The notes beneath the pieces are model-generated. The model ran no database searches. It saw only the letters and a program-made list of their open reading frames with translations, and was not told where the DNA came from. A DNA stretch of 64,000 nt, from contig DASQAF010000023.1 in the NCBI GenBank assembly GCA_035635855.1, positions 186,001-250,000 of the forward strand, written 5' to 3'. Below are positions 14,738 through 22,161 of the stretch, one piece after another. Numbering within the stretch: position 1 is the stretch's first letter; each line of letters opens with the position of its first letter. The translations under genes were made by a program, and so were the position numbers. The stretch is from UBA11740 sp035635855 (GTDB lineage: Bacteria > Acidobacteriota > Blastocatellia > Pyrinomonadales > Pyrinomonadaceae).

Positions 14738-14762
14738 ATAATACCGTCAATTACGGTATTAT
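14738..14762. promoter_or_regulatory. Palindrome ATAATACCGT-N5-ACGGTATTAT
   Basis: A perfect 10-bp inverted repeat with a 5-bp spacer ending 9 bases before the integrase ATG. Its position could let a regulator block integrase expression. It does not match the proteobacterial LexA box (CTGT-N8-ACAG). Confidence 0.55.
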
Positions 14763-15251
14763 GCATCACCTATGGCCAACCGGAAGCTGCTCGATCAGGT
14801 GAGCGATATAGCTCGCTTCAGACATCTCAGCCTGCGAACCGAAGAAACCTATCGCAATTGGATCAAGCGATACATTTGTTTCCATGGGAAGCGCCACCCA
14901 AAAGATCTTAATGCCGAGCATGTGCGCACATTTCTGACGCACCTCGCCGTCAACGAACACGTGGCAGCTTCCACTCAAAACCAGGCATTCAATGCTCTCC
15001 TTTTTCTTTATCGACAAGTCCTGCAGATGGAAGCGCCGGATATTCAAGGCGTGGAACGAGCGCGTCATTCGAGACGGTTGCCCGTGGTGTTTACAAAGGC
15101 GGAGGCGACCGCGTTGATTGCGCAAATGAAAGGTGAGAATCGATTGATTGCCGGACTCTTGTACGGCTCAGGGCTACGAATAATGGAAGCGGTGCGACTG
15201 CGCGTGAAGGATGTTGACTTTGCGCGTGGCGAAATCATCGTACGTGACGGT

Positions 15252-15533
15252 TCACCCCGTGAGATAAAGATATGGACCAGTATTGTTACGTGTATGTTCT
15301 CTGCTCCCTGAGGGATCATCTGTTTTATGTGGGATTCACAAAGAATCTGAAGAAAAGACTTGAAGCCCACAATAGAGGAGTCGTTCCTTCGACCAAGCGA
15401 CGGGTCCCACTAGAACTAATCTATTGGGAAGGGTGTCGTAATCAATCAGACGCCACTAAACGAGAGAAATACCTGAAGTCTTCATGGGGAAAACGATACA
15501 TCAAAAACAGAGTGCGAAACTATCTCACGGGGT
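15252..15533. mobile_element. 282-bp GIY-YIG element with 13-bp terminal inverted repeats
   Basis: The left end carries ACCCCGTGAGATA (15254-15266) and the right end its exact complement TATCTCACGGGGT (15521-15533). Removing 15252-15533 restores the integrase codons ...GAC GGT AAA GGA. GGT flanks both sides, possibly a 3-bp duplication. Nearly the whole element is one endonuclease gene. The length is a multiple of three, but the integrase frame meets a stop at 15309. Confidence 0.8.
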
Positions 15534-15535
15534 AA
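15272..15535 (+). CDS. Stand-alone GIY-YIG endonuclease inside intI
   Basis: This 87-residue protein is a single GIY-YIG domain: YVYVLCSLRDHLFYVGFTKN gives the paired Y-x-Y and Y-V-G motifs, LKKRLEAHN the conserved Arg, and DATKREKYLKSSWGKRYIKN the catalytic Glu and basic end. It resembles short bacterial 'putative endonuclease' proteins of the UvrC N-terminal type, with no extra DNA-binding domain. It lies in a different frame from the integrase. Its start ATG follows the left terminal repeat by 5 bases, and its stop TAA straddles the right repeat boundary. A homing-like or mobility role for itself is inferred. Confidence 0.88.
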   Translation: MDQYCYVYVLCSLRDHLFYVGFTKNLKKRLEAHNRGVVPSTKRRVPLELIYWEGCRNQSDATKREKYLKSSWGKRYIKNRVRNYLTG

Positions 15536-16035
15536 AGGAGAGCAGGATCGATTGACGATGTTGCCGGAGGCGGTGAAGAATCCGCTAAGCGAGCAATTGG
15601 CAGTGGTGCGCAAGCTGCATATTGACGACTTGAAAGCGGGGATACGGTGCGATTTACTTACCCTACGCGCTGGAAAGAAAATACAAGAATGCGGCCAGGG
15701 ATTTTGTCTGGCAGTACGTATTCCCGGCAGACAAATTCTCAGTCGACCCGCGCACCGGCGAAGTCCGGCGGCATCACATTTCCGAACAGAACGTGCAGCG
15801 AGTGGTAAAAACCGGGCTGCGCACAATAGGAATTAAAAAGAACGGAAGCTGTCATTCTTTTCGGCATAGCTTTGCCACCCACTTGTTGGAAGATGGTTAT
15901 GACATCAGGACGGTCCAGGAATTGTTGGGTCACAAAGATGTGCGCACAACGATGATCTATACGCATGTACTAAATAAGGGCGGAAGAGGAGTGCGCAGTC
16001 CGCTGGATGGTTAAAGTTTGCGCAACCGCGAAACT

Positions 16036-17163
16036 TCAAATACTCGTCTCGTTCCGGGCACGTTCCCCATGACGCTCCAGGGCCAGGTCGATCAGTTGAT
16101 CGATGACCTGAGGAAAAGGAATTCCTGAGGCTGCCCACATCTTGGGAAAGCCGGATACGTCGGTCAGGCCCGGCAGCGTATTAATCTCGTTGACCAGCAG
16201 TTCGCCGTCCTTCTTTAGAAAGAAATCCACGCGCGACAGTCCGGAACCGTCAATCGCCTGAAACGCTTTGACCGCCATCTCTTGAATCCTTTTTGCCGTG
16301 GCTTTGGAAACCTTCGCCGGCACCACGAATTCAACATGGCCCGTGCTGGAATATTTTTCGGTGTAATCGAGAAAGTGCGCCGCCTCGTTATGAACCAGGT
16401 ATTCACCGGGCAGACTGGCCTGCGGCTGGTCGTTTCCCATCACGGCACATTCAAGCTCTCGGCCTTCCACCGCCTGTTCGACGATAATCTTTCGGTCGTA
16501 ACGCGCAGCCAACTCAATGGCTCCAGCCAGAGACTTTCGATCGCTCGCCCTTGAAACTCCGACTGACGAACCCAGGTTGGCCGGTTTGACGAAAGCGGGA
16601 AAACCAATTTGCCTGGCGATGCGGCTCAGGACTTTCTTCGCATCCAGCTCGTATTCGGATCGCAGCAGCCAGGCGTATTCGCAGATGGGCAGACCGGCAT
16701 TTCGAAACAACGCTTTCATGATCACCTTGTCCATGCCGCAGGCCGACGCCAAGGTTCCGCCACCGACAAAAGGCACAGCGGCCATCTCCAAAAGCCCTTG
16801 AAGAGTTCCGTCTTCACCATACGGTCCGTGCAAAACGGGAAAGACGACATCGAGTTGTTCCGCGGGTTTGCCGTTGGTTTCAAGCCGCACCAGGCCGCTG
16901 CGTGAAGGATCGCCGATGATGGCGACGTCTTCTTTGTGGCCGGCGCGAGTTTGGGAGGAAAGCAACGCGCGGGTGGCGGCCGGCAGTAATTCAGCCGCCG
17001 CGGCAGGCGCCAGCCAATTCCCTTCCTTGGTGATCGCGATCGGAACGACTTCATATTTCGCCGCGTCGATCGCGTCGATTACCGCCCGCGCAGAACGGAT
17101 TGAGACTTCATGCTCGCCCGAGCGGCCGCCGAAGATCACGCCGATGCGAAGTTTCTTTGCCAT
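16036..17163 (-). CDS. ddl: D-alanine--D-alanine ligase
   Basis: The 375-residue ATP-grasp enzyme joins two D-Ala for peptidoglycan precursor synthesis in the cytoplasm. IGVIFGGRSGEHEVSIRSA opens the protein; VLHGPYGEDGTLQG (about residues 108-121) is the family signature, FVKPANLGSSVGVSRA the ATP-grasp loop, and LLVNEINTLPGLTD near residue 335 carries the Mg ligands. Length is normal for the family. The start is the ATG at 17163; codons upstream are non-family. It converges with the integrase pseudogene 22 bases away, and follows the arginase gene by 49 bases on the same strand. Confidence 0.95.
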   Translation of the reverse strand: MAKKLRIGVIFGGRSGEHEVSIRSARAVIDAIDAAKYEVVPIAITKEGNWLAPAAAAELLPAATRALLSSQTRAGHKEDVAIIGDPSRSGLVRLETNGKPAEQLDVVFPVLHGPYGEDGTLQGLLEMAAVPFVGGGTLASACGMDKVIMKALFRNAGLPICEYAWLLRSEYELDAKKVLSRIARQIGFPAFVKPANLGSSVGVSRASDRKSLAGAIELAARYDRKIIVEQAVEGRELECAVMGNDQPQASLPGEYLVHNEAAHFLDYTEKYSSTGHVEFVVPAKVSKATAKRIQEMAVKAFQAIDGSGLSRVDFFLKKDGELLVNEINTLPGLTDVSGFPKMWAASGIPFPQVIDQLIDLALERHGERARNETSI

Positions 17164-17212
17164 TGATGAATATGACGTATAGGACCTATTGGTCAAATAG
17201 GACGAATAACAC

Positions 17213-18181
17213 CTACAGTATCGTCTTTCCCAAGGCCGACAGAATCAATTCGACGCCCAATTCAGCCGTGCGATTGTTCACATCGAGAGCCGTATTAATC
17301 TCGACTACTTCGAGCGAACGCATCCCGCCGTCTTCGGCGATCTTCTCCATCGCCAGATGAGCCTCGCGATAACTAAGTCCGCCGCGTACCAGAGTTCCAG
17401 AACCCGGAGCGTCGCCAGGATCGAGCGCATCGACGTCGAAGGTGACCGCATACCCCGCAGTTCCCAGCCCCGCGATGGCAATCGCTTCATCCATGCATAC
17501 GGCCAGGCCCCGCTCGTCAATTTCGCGCATCGTAAAGAAGCGCATGCCGAGCCGCCGAACCAATTCGCGCTCGCCCGGATCGATGTCGCGCGCGCCCACG
17601 TGGGCGCACAACCTGGGATCGAACTTCGGCGCAAAGCCGCCGACGTTTACCAACTCAGGCGCGCCGTATCCCAACAATGCCGACAAAGGCATGCCATGAA
17701 TGTTACCAGACGGCGAAGTGTCCGGCGTATTCATGTCCGCATGCGCGTCAAAATAGATCAGACCCAATCTTTCATCGCGCTTACGGAACGCCTTTACCAC
17801 GCCGGCCAGCGATCCGATTGCAATCGAGTGGTCGCCGCCGATGGTTATGGGCAATTCGCCGGCGTCAACAATCTGTTCGACCTGCGCCGCGAGGCGCTCG
17901 CAGGCATCGTGGACTTCGGTCAGATATTTTAGCTTTTCACCCTCCGACGGATGTGAACGCGGCCGTTCGATCGGCAAGTCGCCGAGATCGTTAACCTCAT
18001 AGCCCAGCTTTCCGATACGCGCGGTGATTTTGGCGACGCGAATTGCGCCGGGTCCTAAATCGACCCCGGCCATGCTCTGCCCGAAGTGAAGCGGCACGCC
18101 GAGAATGCTAACGCGCTTTCCCTCGCCGGGGATCTCGCGCCCGTGATTCCAAACTGCGTGCTCTGTCATTTTGCTGACCAT
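17213..18181 (-). CDS. rocF: Arginase
   Basis: The 322-residue ureohydrolase splits arginine to ornithine and urea with a dimanganese centre. Ligand motifs are all present: GGDHSIAIGS, YFDAHADMNTPD, SGNIHGMPLS (DAHxD and NxHGMP suit arginase better than agmatinase) and DVDALDPGDAPGSGT. The N-terminus (VSILGVPLHFGQSMAGVDLG) is also arginase-like. The start is the ATG at 18181; an ATG four codons later is the alternative. It may share a transcript with ddl (49-bp gap). Confidence 0.88.
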   Translation of the reverse strand: MVSKMTEHAVWNHGREIPGEGKRVSILGVPLHFGQSMAGVDLGPGAIRVAKITARIGKLGYEVNDLGDLPIERPRSHPSEGEKLKYLTEVHDACERLAAQVEQIVDAGELPITIGGDHSIAIGSLAGVVKAFRKRDERLGLIYFDAHADMNTPDTSPSGNIHGMPLSALLGYGAPELVNVGGFAPKFDPRLCAHVGARDIDPGERELVRRLGMRFFTMREIDERGLAVCMDEAIAIAGLGTAGYAVTFDVDALDPGDAPGSGTLVRGGLSYREAHLAMEKIAEDGGMRSLEVVEINTALDVNNRTAELGVELILSALGKTIL

Positions 18182-18197
18182 CGTATGTTGACGACCC

Positions 18198-19073
18198 TTA
18201 TTGATCCCATTCAAACGCGACTTCAGAGATCGCAGTGTCCGGGTCGGTGCCATAGTAAACCGACTTGATCACGAAGCGCACCCAACGTGTCTTGACCGAT
18301 CCGACATCGACCTTTTGACTGTCCATGCGGTTCGCGAAAGTAAGTTCACGCGAACTGCCGTCAGAAAAGTAGACGGTGAGGCTCTCGATCCGATTATTCT
18401 CAGCCCAGATTTGCGAACTCTTGAAATAGCCGGGTTGAATCAGGATCCGATGCAGATTTATCTCGCGGTCAAAGTCGAATCGAATCCACTCGCCCAACCC
18501 CGGTCCATCCACCCCTTCAATCCACGCCGTGCTGCGCTTGCCATCGATCGCATTTGACGCATAGTAGGTATTGGCCTGGACTGCCAAACGTACTGACGAT
18601 GCACTGGCGGTAATTTTCAAAGGCGTGCCCGGCTGGGACTCACTCGGGCTGTTTTCCGGGCTCGCGTTGCGCCCTGGATTGGTCGGCGATGGACTCGTTT
18701 TCTGACTCGGTCCGTTAACGTTAGCCGGGCTGGTGTTGGTTGTTGCTGATTCATTACCGCCGGATTGCTTCAGCACAAAAAAGGCCACGATGCCCACCAG
18801 GACCAGCAAGAGGATGGCGATTGTAATCACGCCTGCGGTTAAAATCGGATTGGACGGCTGAGTAACGCGCTCAACCGAGCGAACTGGATCGCCACCGCGA
18901 AAACTCGGAACGGTGGGGCCGGACGACTTTAATGTCGGCGTGCCGCGCCCGGGTAGAATCTCGGTCGCGGGAGCAGCGGAATCGCGCTCGTCGAAGAGCG
19001 GGGTTCCATCGTCGAGACAGAAACTCAGCGTGTCGTCATCATACTTGCGTTTACATTTTGGGCAACTCTTCAT
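18198..19073 (-). CDS. Zinc-ribbon membrane protein with glycan-binding discoidin-like domain
   Basis: This 291-residue protein starts MKSCPKCKRKYDDDTLSFCL, a two-Cys-pair zinc ribbon common in acidobacterial membrane proteins. A Pro/Ser-rich linker leads to one membrane helix at about residues 75-97 (GVITIAILLLVLVGIVAFFV). A Ser/Asn/Pro linker then leads to a C-terminal NADase-type/F5-8C-like beta-sandwich (SNAIDGKRSTAWIEG, then GEWIRFDFDREI, WVRFVIKSVYYGTDP). The outside domain probably binds sugar or another ligand while the ribbon is cytoplasmic. It starts at the ATG at 19073; an ATG 7 codons earlier is less likely. It ends 17 bases before the arginase start. Confidence 0.8.
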   Translation of the reverse strand: MKSCPKCKRKYDDDTLSFCLDDGTPLFDERDSAAPATEILPGRGTPTLKSSGPTVPSFRGGDPVRSVERVTQPSNPILTAGVITIAILLLVLVGIVAFFVLKQSGGNESATTNTSPANVNGPSQKTSPSPTNPGRNASPENSPSESQPGTPLKITASASSVRLAVQANTYYASNAIDGKRSTAWIEGVDGPGLGEWIRFDFDREINLHRILIQPGYFKSSQIWAENNRIESLTVYFSDGSSRELTFANRMDSQKVDVGSVKTRWVRFVIKSVYYGTDPDTAISEVAFEWDQ

Positions 19074-19080
19074 GAGAGCA

Positions 19081-19188
19081 TCCGCAGATTTCACAGATTA
19101 GGCAGAATACAAAATATCATAACCGCTGGGGGTTGACGCTCCTCGCCTTACCTTGCTCAGAATCTGTGAAATCTGCGTAATCTGCGGA
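19081..19188. repeat. Intergenic inverted-repeat element (TCCGCAGATT family)
   Basis: TCCGCAGATTTCACAGATTA (19081-19100) faces its near-complement at 19161-19188. The right arm is also the perfect 28-bp complement of 19781-19808, so the LOG gene lies between inverted copies. Confidence 0.75.
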
Positions 19189-19197
19189 CCTTCCTGT

Positions 19198-19749
19198 TCA
19201 CACGACAGCGCCCTGAGATTTCTCGATGATGATGTGCACAGCCTCTTCAGGCGTGCTAGCGAAATCCAGCATCTTCACGTCATCATCACTAACTTCAAGG
19301 TGACGCTGCCACTCTTTTACAATCGGCGGCCAGCAATCACCAAGCAGCACCAGCGGACGCGGATCAAGCACGCGCGTCTGTAGCTTGTTCCAAACCAGGG
19401 ACAGCTCAGTCACTGTGCCCATGCCGCCGCGCAGAGCTATGTAGCCAACCGACTGGGTAATCAACCGCTGGAGGCGTTCGTAGAAATGCTCCGAAGGCAC
19501 CTTATCTGTCAGGTAGCGATTCGGTTCTGACTTGAACTGGTTCATAGTGATGCCGATGACGCGACCGCCGCGCTCATGCGCCCCGCGACTGGCTGCTTCC
19601 ATCACTCCAGCGTACCCGCCGGTGCAGATGGTAAACCCTGAATCAACGAGCAGCTCACCGATTCGCAACGCCTGTGCGTATTCCGGATCAGGTTCGCGAC
19701 ATTTCGATCCGCCAAAGATGGTAACGATGCGTTCCTGGAGTTCACTCAT
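19198..19749 (-). CDS. LOG-family Rossmann protein
   Basis: This 183-residue protein has the TIGR00725/LOG layout: IVTIFGGSKCREPDPEYAQA, ICTGGYAGVMEAASRGAHE (GGxxGxM nucleotide loop) and ALRGGMGTVTELSLVWNKLQ (GGxGTxxE). Plant and some bacterial LOG proteins release cytokinin-type bases from nucleotides; most bacterial ones are uncharacterised phosphoribohydrolases, so the substrate is open. The start is the ATG at 19749; an upstream ATG five codons earlier gives MCGCF. Inverted copies of a 28-bp repeat flank the gene. Confidence 0.85.
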   Translation of the reverse strand: MSELQERIVTIFGGSKCREPDPEYAQALRIGELLVDSGFTICTGGYAGVMEAASRGAHERGGRVIGITMNQFKSEPNRYLTDKVPSEHFYERLQRLITQSVGYIALRGGMGTVTELSLVWNKLQTRVLDPRPLVLLGDCWPPIVKEWQRHLEVSDDDVKMLDFASTPEEAVHIIIEKSQGAVV

Positions 19750-19780
19750 AAAACATCCGCACATTTCGCGTACTAAAACA

Positions 19781-19930
19781 TCCGCAGATTACGCAGATTT
19801 CACAGATTAAGGAACTAAGAAAAGTCTTTGTTAGCCAAACCAAAGAGTCATTTGAAGATTTCCTAAGGAAGCAAAAGTGAATCTCGATGTTTAGTCATCT
19901 TCTGTGTATCTGCGAAATCTGTGGATTTTT
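19781..19930. repeat. Second TCCGCAGATT-family inverted-repeat element
   Basis: TCCGCAGATTACGCAGATTT continues to 19809 and faces ATCTGCGAAATCTGTGGAT at about 19908-19926. It fills the gap between the LOG and methyltransferase genes. Confidence 0.7.
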
Positions 19931-19933
19931 GGA

Positions 19934-20608
19934 TCAGCGCTCGCCAGTCAACATCAACGATCCCGTTCGCCTGTACTCTTGATAGTCTTCCCGGCTCTTG
20001 AAAGAGCTGCCGGTGTAATCGTCAGGCACCGGCCTCGGATCGAACAGACGCAGGTCAGAAACGTTTACGAAACCAGCGTCCGCGAATAACGAACGATATT
20101 CGTCGATGCTCAGGAGCTGGACTGGGACGTTTAACTGCTCGACCCACTGATGCGACGCTCGATTCTCTCGATAAAGATCGATCACCGTGACGAAGATACC
20201 GCCGGCCTGCAAGATCCGGTGAATCTCTTTTAGCGCCGCCGGAATGTTCGCGTAATAGTAAAGTGATTCCATTGAGAACGCATGGTTGAATTCGCCGTCT
20301 GCAAACGGCAGTTGCTCAGCGCTGGCCAACTGATATTCGACATTGGGAAACAATAAGGAAGATTCGCGGGCGAGACGAACCATCTCGTCCGAGATATCAA
20401 TTCCCGTAACGCGGCCATTGACTGCATACTCAGCCAACAGACGCGTCGCCCATCCCGATCCGCAACCGACATCCAGCACGCGCGCATCGGCCGGCACGCG
20501 CATGAGTTCAATGGCCTGCCGGCCAACCGGCCCATGACCGCGTTCCATGCTCTCGCCCTTGCCGCCGCGGGCCCATTCGTTGAATTCGGTGCGTAGTTGT
20601 TCGTCCAT
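19934..20608 (-). CDS. Class I SAM-dependent methyltransferase
   Basis: This 224-residue protein has motif I VLDVGCGSGWATRLLAEYA (about residues 40-58), motif II-like VTGIDISDEMVRLA, EQLPFADGEFNHAFSMESLY and the post-motif region ILQAGGIFVTVIDLY. It belongs to the Methyltransf_11 group (UbiE-like) acting on small molecules; the acceptor is unknown. The N-terminus (LRTEFNEWARGGKGESMERG) is short. It starts at the ATG at 20608 and is bounded on both sides by inverted-repeat elements. Confidence 0.85.
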   Translation of the reverse strand: MDEQLRTEFNEWARGGKGESMERGHGPVGRQAIELMRVPADARVLDVGCGSGWATRLLAEYAVNGRVTGIDISDEMVRLARESSLLFPNVEYQLASAEQLPFADGEFNHAFSMESLYYYANIPAALKEIHRILQAGGIFVTVIDLYRENRASHQWVEQLNVPVQLLSIDEYRSLFADAGFVNVSDLRLFDPRPVPDDYTGSSFKSREDYQEYRRTGSLMLTGER

Positions 20609-20612
20609 GCGA

Positions 20613-20724
20613 TGTCCGACAGACTTCAGTTTGTCGTTCTAGTTGATCTTTGATCCAGCCGCTCACGCGGGCGGTACTGACGTCATGCTCGGGCGAAATG
20701 CGACAAACTGAAGTTTGTCGGACA
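20613..20724. repeat. Inverted-repeat element (TGTCCGACA family)
   Basis: The 24-bp arm beginning TGTCCGACAGACTTCAGTTT (20613-20636) is matched by its complement at 20701-20724 with one mismatch. It lies between the methyltransferase and asnS. Confidence 0.8.
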
Positions 20725-20725
20725 G

Positions 20726-22039
20726 TCAGGGCTTCAACCGATACAGCATCCGCGGAAACGGAATCGTCTCGCGAATATGCTCGATCCCGCACATCCACGC
20801 CGTGCAGCGCTCAATGCCCATACCGAAGCCTGCGTGCGGCGCGCTGCCATAGCGACGCAGGTCCAGGTACCATTCGAAGGCCTCCTTGGGCAGGCCGTGC
20901 GCGGCGATCTGTTGCTCGAGAAACTCAATAGACGTAGCGCGCTCGCCGCCGCCGACCACTTCGCCATAGCCTTCGGGCGCCAGCACATCTACGCCCAGCG
21001 CAATTTCATCGCGTTCCGGATCGCGCTTCATATAGAAAGCTTTGACGGCCGCCGGATAATGATGAACCATTACCGGCTTGTCGAATTTGCTCGACAGATA
21101 CGTCTCGTCCGGCGCACCCAGATCGCCGCCCCACTCGAATTTGTTTTCGACGGCACCCGCGGCAAATCCTTCATGCAGCATCTTCACCGCCTCGTCGTAA
21201 TGAAGACGCGGAAACGGAGGCACGATGGCTTCCAGCTTCGCGGTGTCGCGTTCGAGTGTCTTCAATTCTTCCTGTCGCGTTTCCAACACTCGCGAAGCAA
21301 TGTACGAGAGAAATCTTTCCGCCAGGTTCATTGCGTCATCCAGCGTCGCGTAAGCCATCTCTGGCTCGACCATCCAGAACTCAGTTAAGTGCCGGCGAGT
21401 TTTTGATTTCTCGGCGCGAAACGTCGGACCAAAACAGTAGACTTTTCCAAAGGCGGCGGCAGTTGCCTCGTTATAAAGCTGCCCGGACTGGGTCAGATAG
21501 GCTTTCTCATCTCCGAAGTAGTCCACTTCGAACAGCGTGGTTGTTCCTTCACAGGCCGCGGGTGTAAAAATCGGCGTGTCGCACAGGGTGAAGCCGTCGT
21601 TGTCCAGAAAATCACGCACGGCTTTGACCACCGTGTGCCGCACCTTCAGAATCGCGTGCTGCTTTTTTGAACGCAGCCACAGATGACGATTGTCGAGCAG
21701 GAATTCCGGGCCGTGTTCTTTTGGCGTAATCGGAAAGTCATGTACGTTCTGGAGGACTTGCGCGTCGCGGATGTCCACCTCAACCCCGCCCGGCGCCCGG
21801 CTGTCTTCCCGCACGCTGCCGGTAACAATCAGAGCCGATTCCTGTCCCAAAGGTTTCAGCGCTTCCCAAATTTCTGGGGTCACCGCATTCTTGGCAACCA
21901 CGCACTGCACGGTGCCGGTGCCATCGCGCAGTTGCGGAAACATCAGTTTACCGCTTGAACGCAGGTTGTAGAGCCAGCCCTTCAGCGTTACTTCTTCCCC
22001 GATATGTTTCGATAAATCGTTTATGTAAGTTTGGTTCAT
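20726..22039 (-). CDS. asnS: Asparaginyl-tRNA synthetase
   Basis: The 437-residue class IIb synthetase has an N-terminal OB anticodon-binding domain (VTLKGWLYNLRSSGKLMFPQ) and a C-terminal catalytic domain. Motif 2 is FGPTFRAEKSKTRRHLTEFW (about residues 205-224) and motif 3 is GFGMGIERCTAWMCGIEHIR near the end. TEFWMVEPEMA and HYPAAVKAFYM point to AsnRS rather than AspRS, and the length is normal for AsnRS. It charges tRNA-Asn in the cytoplasm. The ATG at 22039 is the natural start. Both flanks are intergenic repeat elements. Confidence 0.93.
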   Translation of the reverse strand: MNQTYINDLSKHIGEEVTLKGWLYNLRSSGKLMFPQLRDGTGTVQCVVAKNAVTPEIWEALKPLGQESALIVTGSVREDSRAPGGVEVDIRDAQVLQNVHDFPITPKEHGPEFLLDNRHLWLRSKKQHAILKVRHTVVKAVRDFLDNDGFTLCDTPIFTPAACEGTTTLFEVDYFGDEKAYLTQSGQLYNEATAAAFGKVYCFGPTFRAEKSKTRRHLTEFWMVEPEMAYATLDDAMNLAERFLSYIASRVLETRQEELKTLERDTAKLEAIVPPFPRLHYDEAVKMLHEGFAAGAVENKFEWGGDLGAPDETYLSSKFDKPVMVHHYPAAVKAFYMKRDPERDEIALGVDVLAPEGYGEVVGGGERATSIEFLEQQIAAHGLPKEAFEWYLDLRRYGSAPHAGFGMGIERCTAWMCGIEHIRETIPFPRMLYRLKP

Positions 22040-22060
22040 ATCTTCCAGAAAGCAAATTTA

Positions 22061-22151
22061 GCCACCGAGACACAGAGACACCGAGTAAGAATTGATCAAG
22101 GGCGTGCCAATTGAATTGTTCGAAATCTCTGTGCCTCTGTGACTCTGTGGC
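22061..22151. repeat. Inverted-repeat element (CACAGAGACAC family)
   Basis: GCCACCGAGACACAGAGACA (22061-22080) continues to 22085 and faces CTCTGTGCCTCTGTGACTCT (22127-22146, continuing to 22151). It lies between asnS and the amgK-like gene. Confidence 0.75.
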
Positions 22152-22161
22152 CAGGGATTCT

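Larger units (their letters stand above)
14551..14771. promoter_or_regulatory. attI / leader region between integrase and first cassette
   Basis: This non-coding gap separates the integrase ATG (14772) from the c1 boundary (GTTATAC on the minus strand, 14557-14551). It should hold attI and the cassette promoter, but I cannot assign either precisely by eye. It contains five copies of ATAATAC or its complement, arranged as two palindromes, and a repeated ATTATGCATCA (14564 and 14759). It is AT-rich against a GC-rich background. Confidence 0.65.
1..16014. mobile_element. Sedentary chromosomal integron, 21 cassettes, dead integrase
   Basis: An integrase-family pseudogene (14772-16014, +) diverges from an array whose 19 cassette genes are all on the minus strand, the standard integron layout. 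Boundaries are RYYYAAC...GTTRRRY sites; cassettes are numbered c1 (next to the integrase) to c21 (cut by the left edge). Reading the minus strand, the first box of an attC equals the reverse complement of the box where its cassette starts in c1, c2, c5, c7, c8, c13, c15, c16, c17 and c18, and differs by one base in c3, c9, c11, c14, c19, c20 and (counting the partly decayed box) similar cases. Most full sites are 98-109 bp and closely alike, as in sedentary chromosomal integrons; three are a shorter 59-67 bp class. The true left end lies outside the window. Confidence 0.92.
14772..16014 (+). pseudogene. intI: Integron integrase, interrupted and frameshifted
   Basis: Three segments together encode a tyrosine recombinase of about 320 residues. 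Segment 1 (14772-15251) has the N-terminal DNA-binding part and YGSGLRIMEAVRLRVKDVDF with the first catalytic Arg. After a 282-bp insertion the frame resumes at 15534 (KGEQDRLTMLPEAVKN), then a 4-G run near 15643 adds one base. Segment 3 gives YGAIYLPYALERKYKNA, VWQYVFPADKFSVDPRTG (the extra domain that marks integron integrases), HSFRHSFATHLL, LLGHKDVRTTMIYTH with the His, Arg, His and Tyr residues. All catalytic residues survive; only the insertion and the single base break it. A functional copy elsewhere cannot be excluded. Confidence 0.93.

Noticed and set aside
14700..14745. Sigma-70 promoter for intI (TTGTAA ... GATAAT)
   Set aside because: The spacer is 22 bases, too long for a confident promoter.
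15252..15533. Group I intron or intein in intI
   Set aside because: 282 bp is almost entirely coding, too short for an intron core; there are no intein splice motifs, and the integrase frame meets a stop.
15534..15660. Programmed frameshift making the integrase functional
   Set aside because: A 4-G run alone is not a convincing slip signal, and the upstream insertion already separates the reading frame.
16015..16036. Shared terminator between intI and ddl
   Set aside because: AAGTTTGCG and CGCGAAACTT can pair with a bulge, but no T tract follows on either strand.
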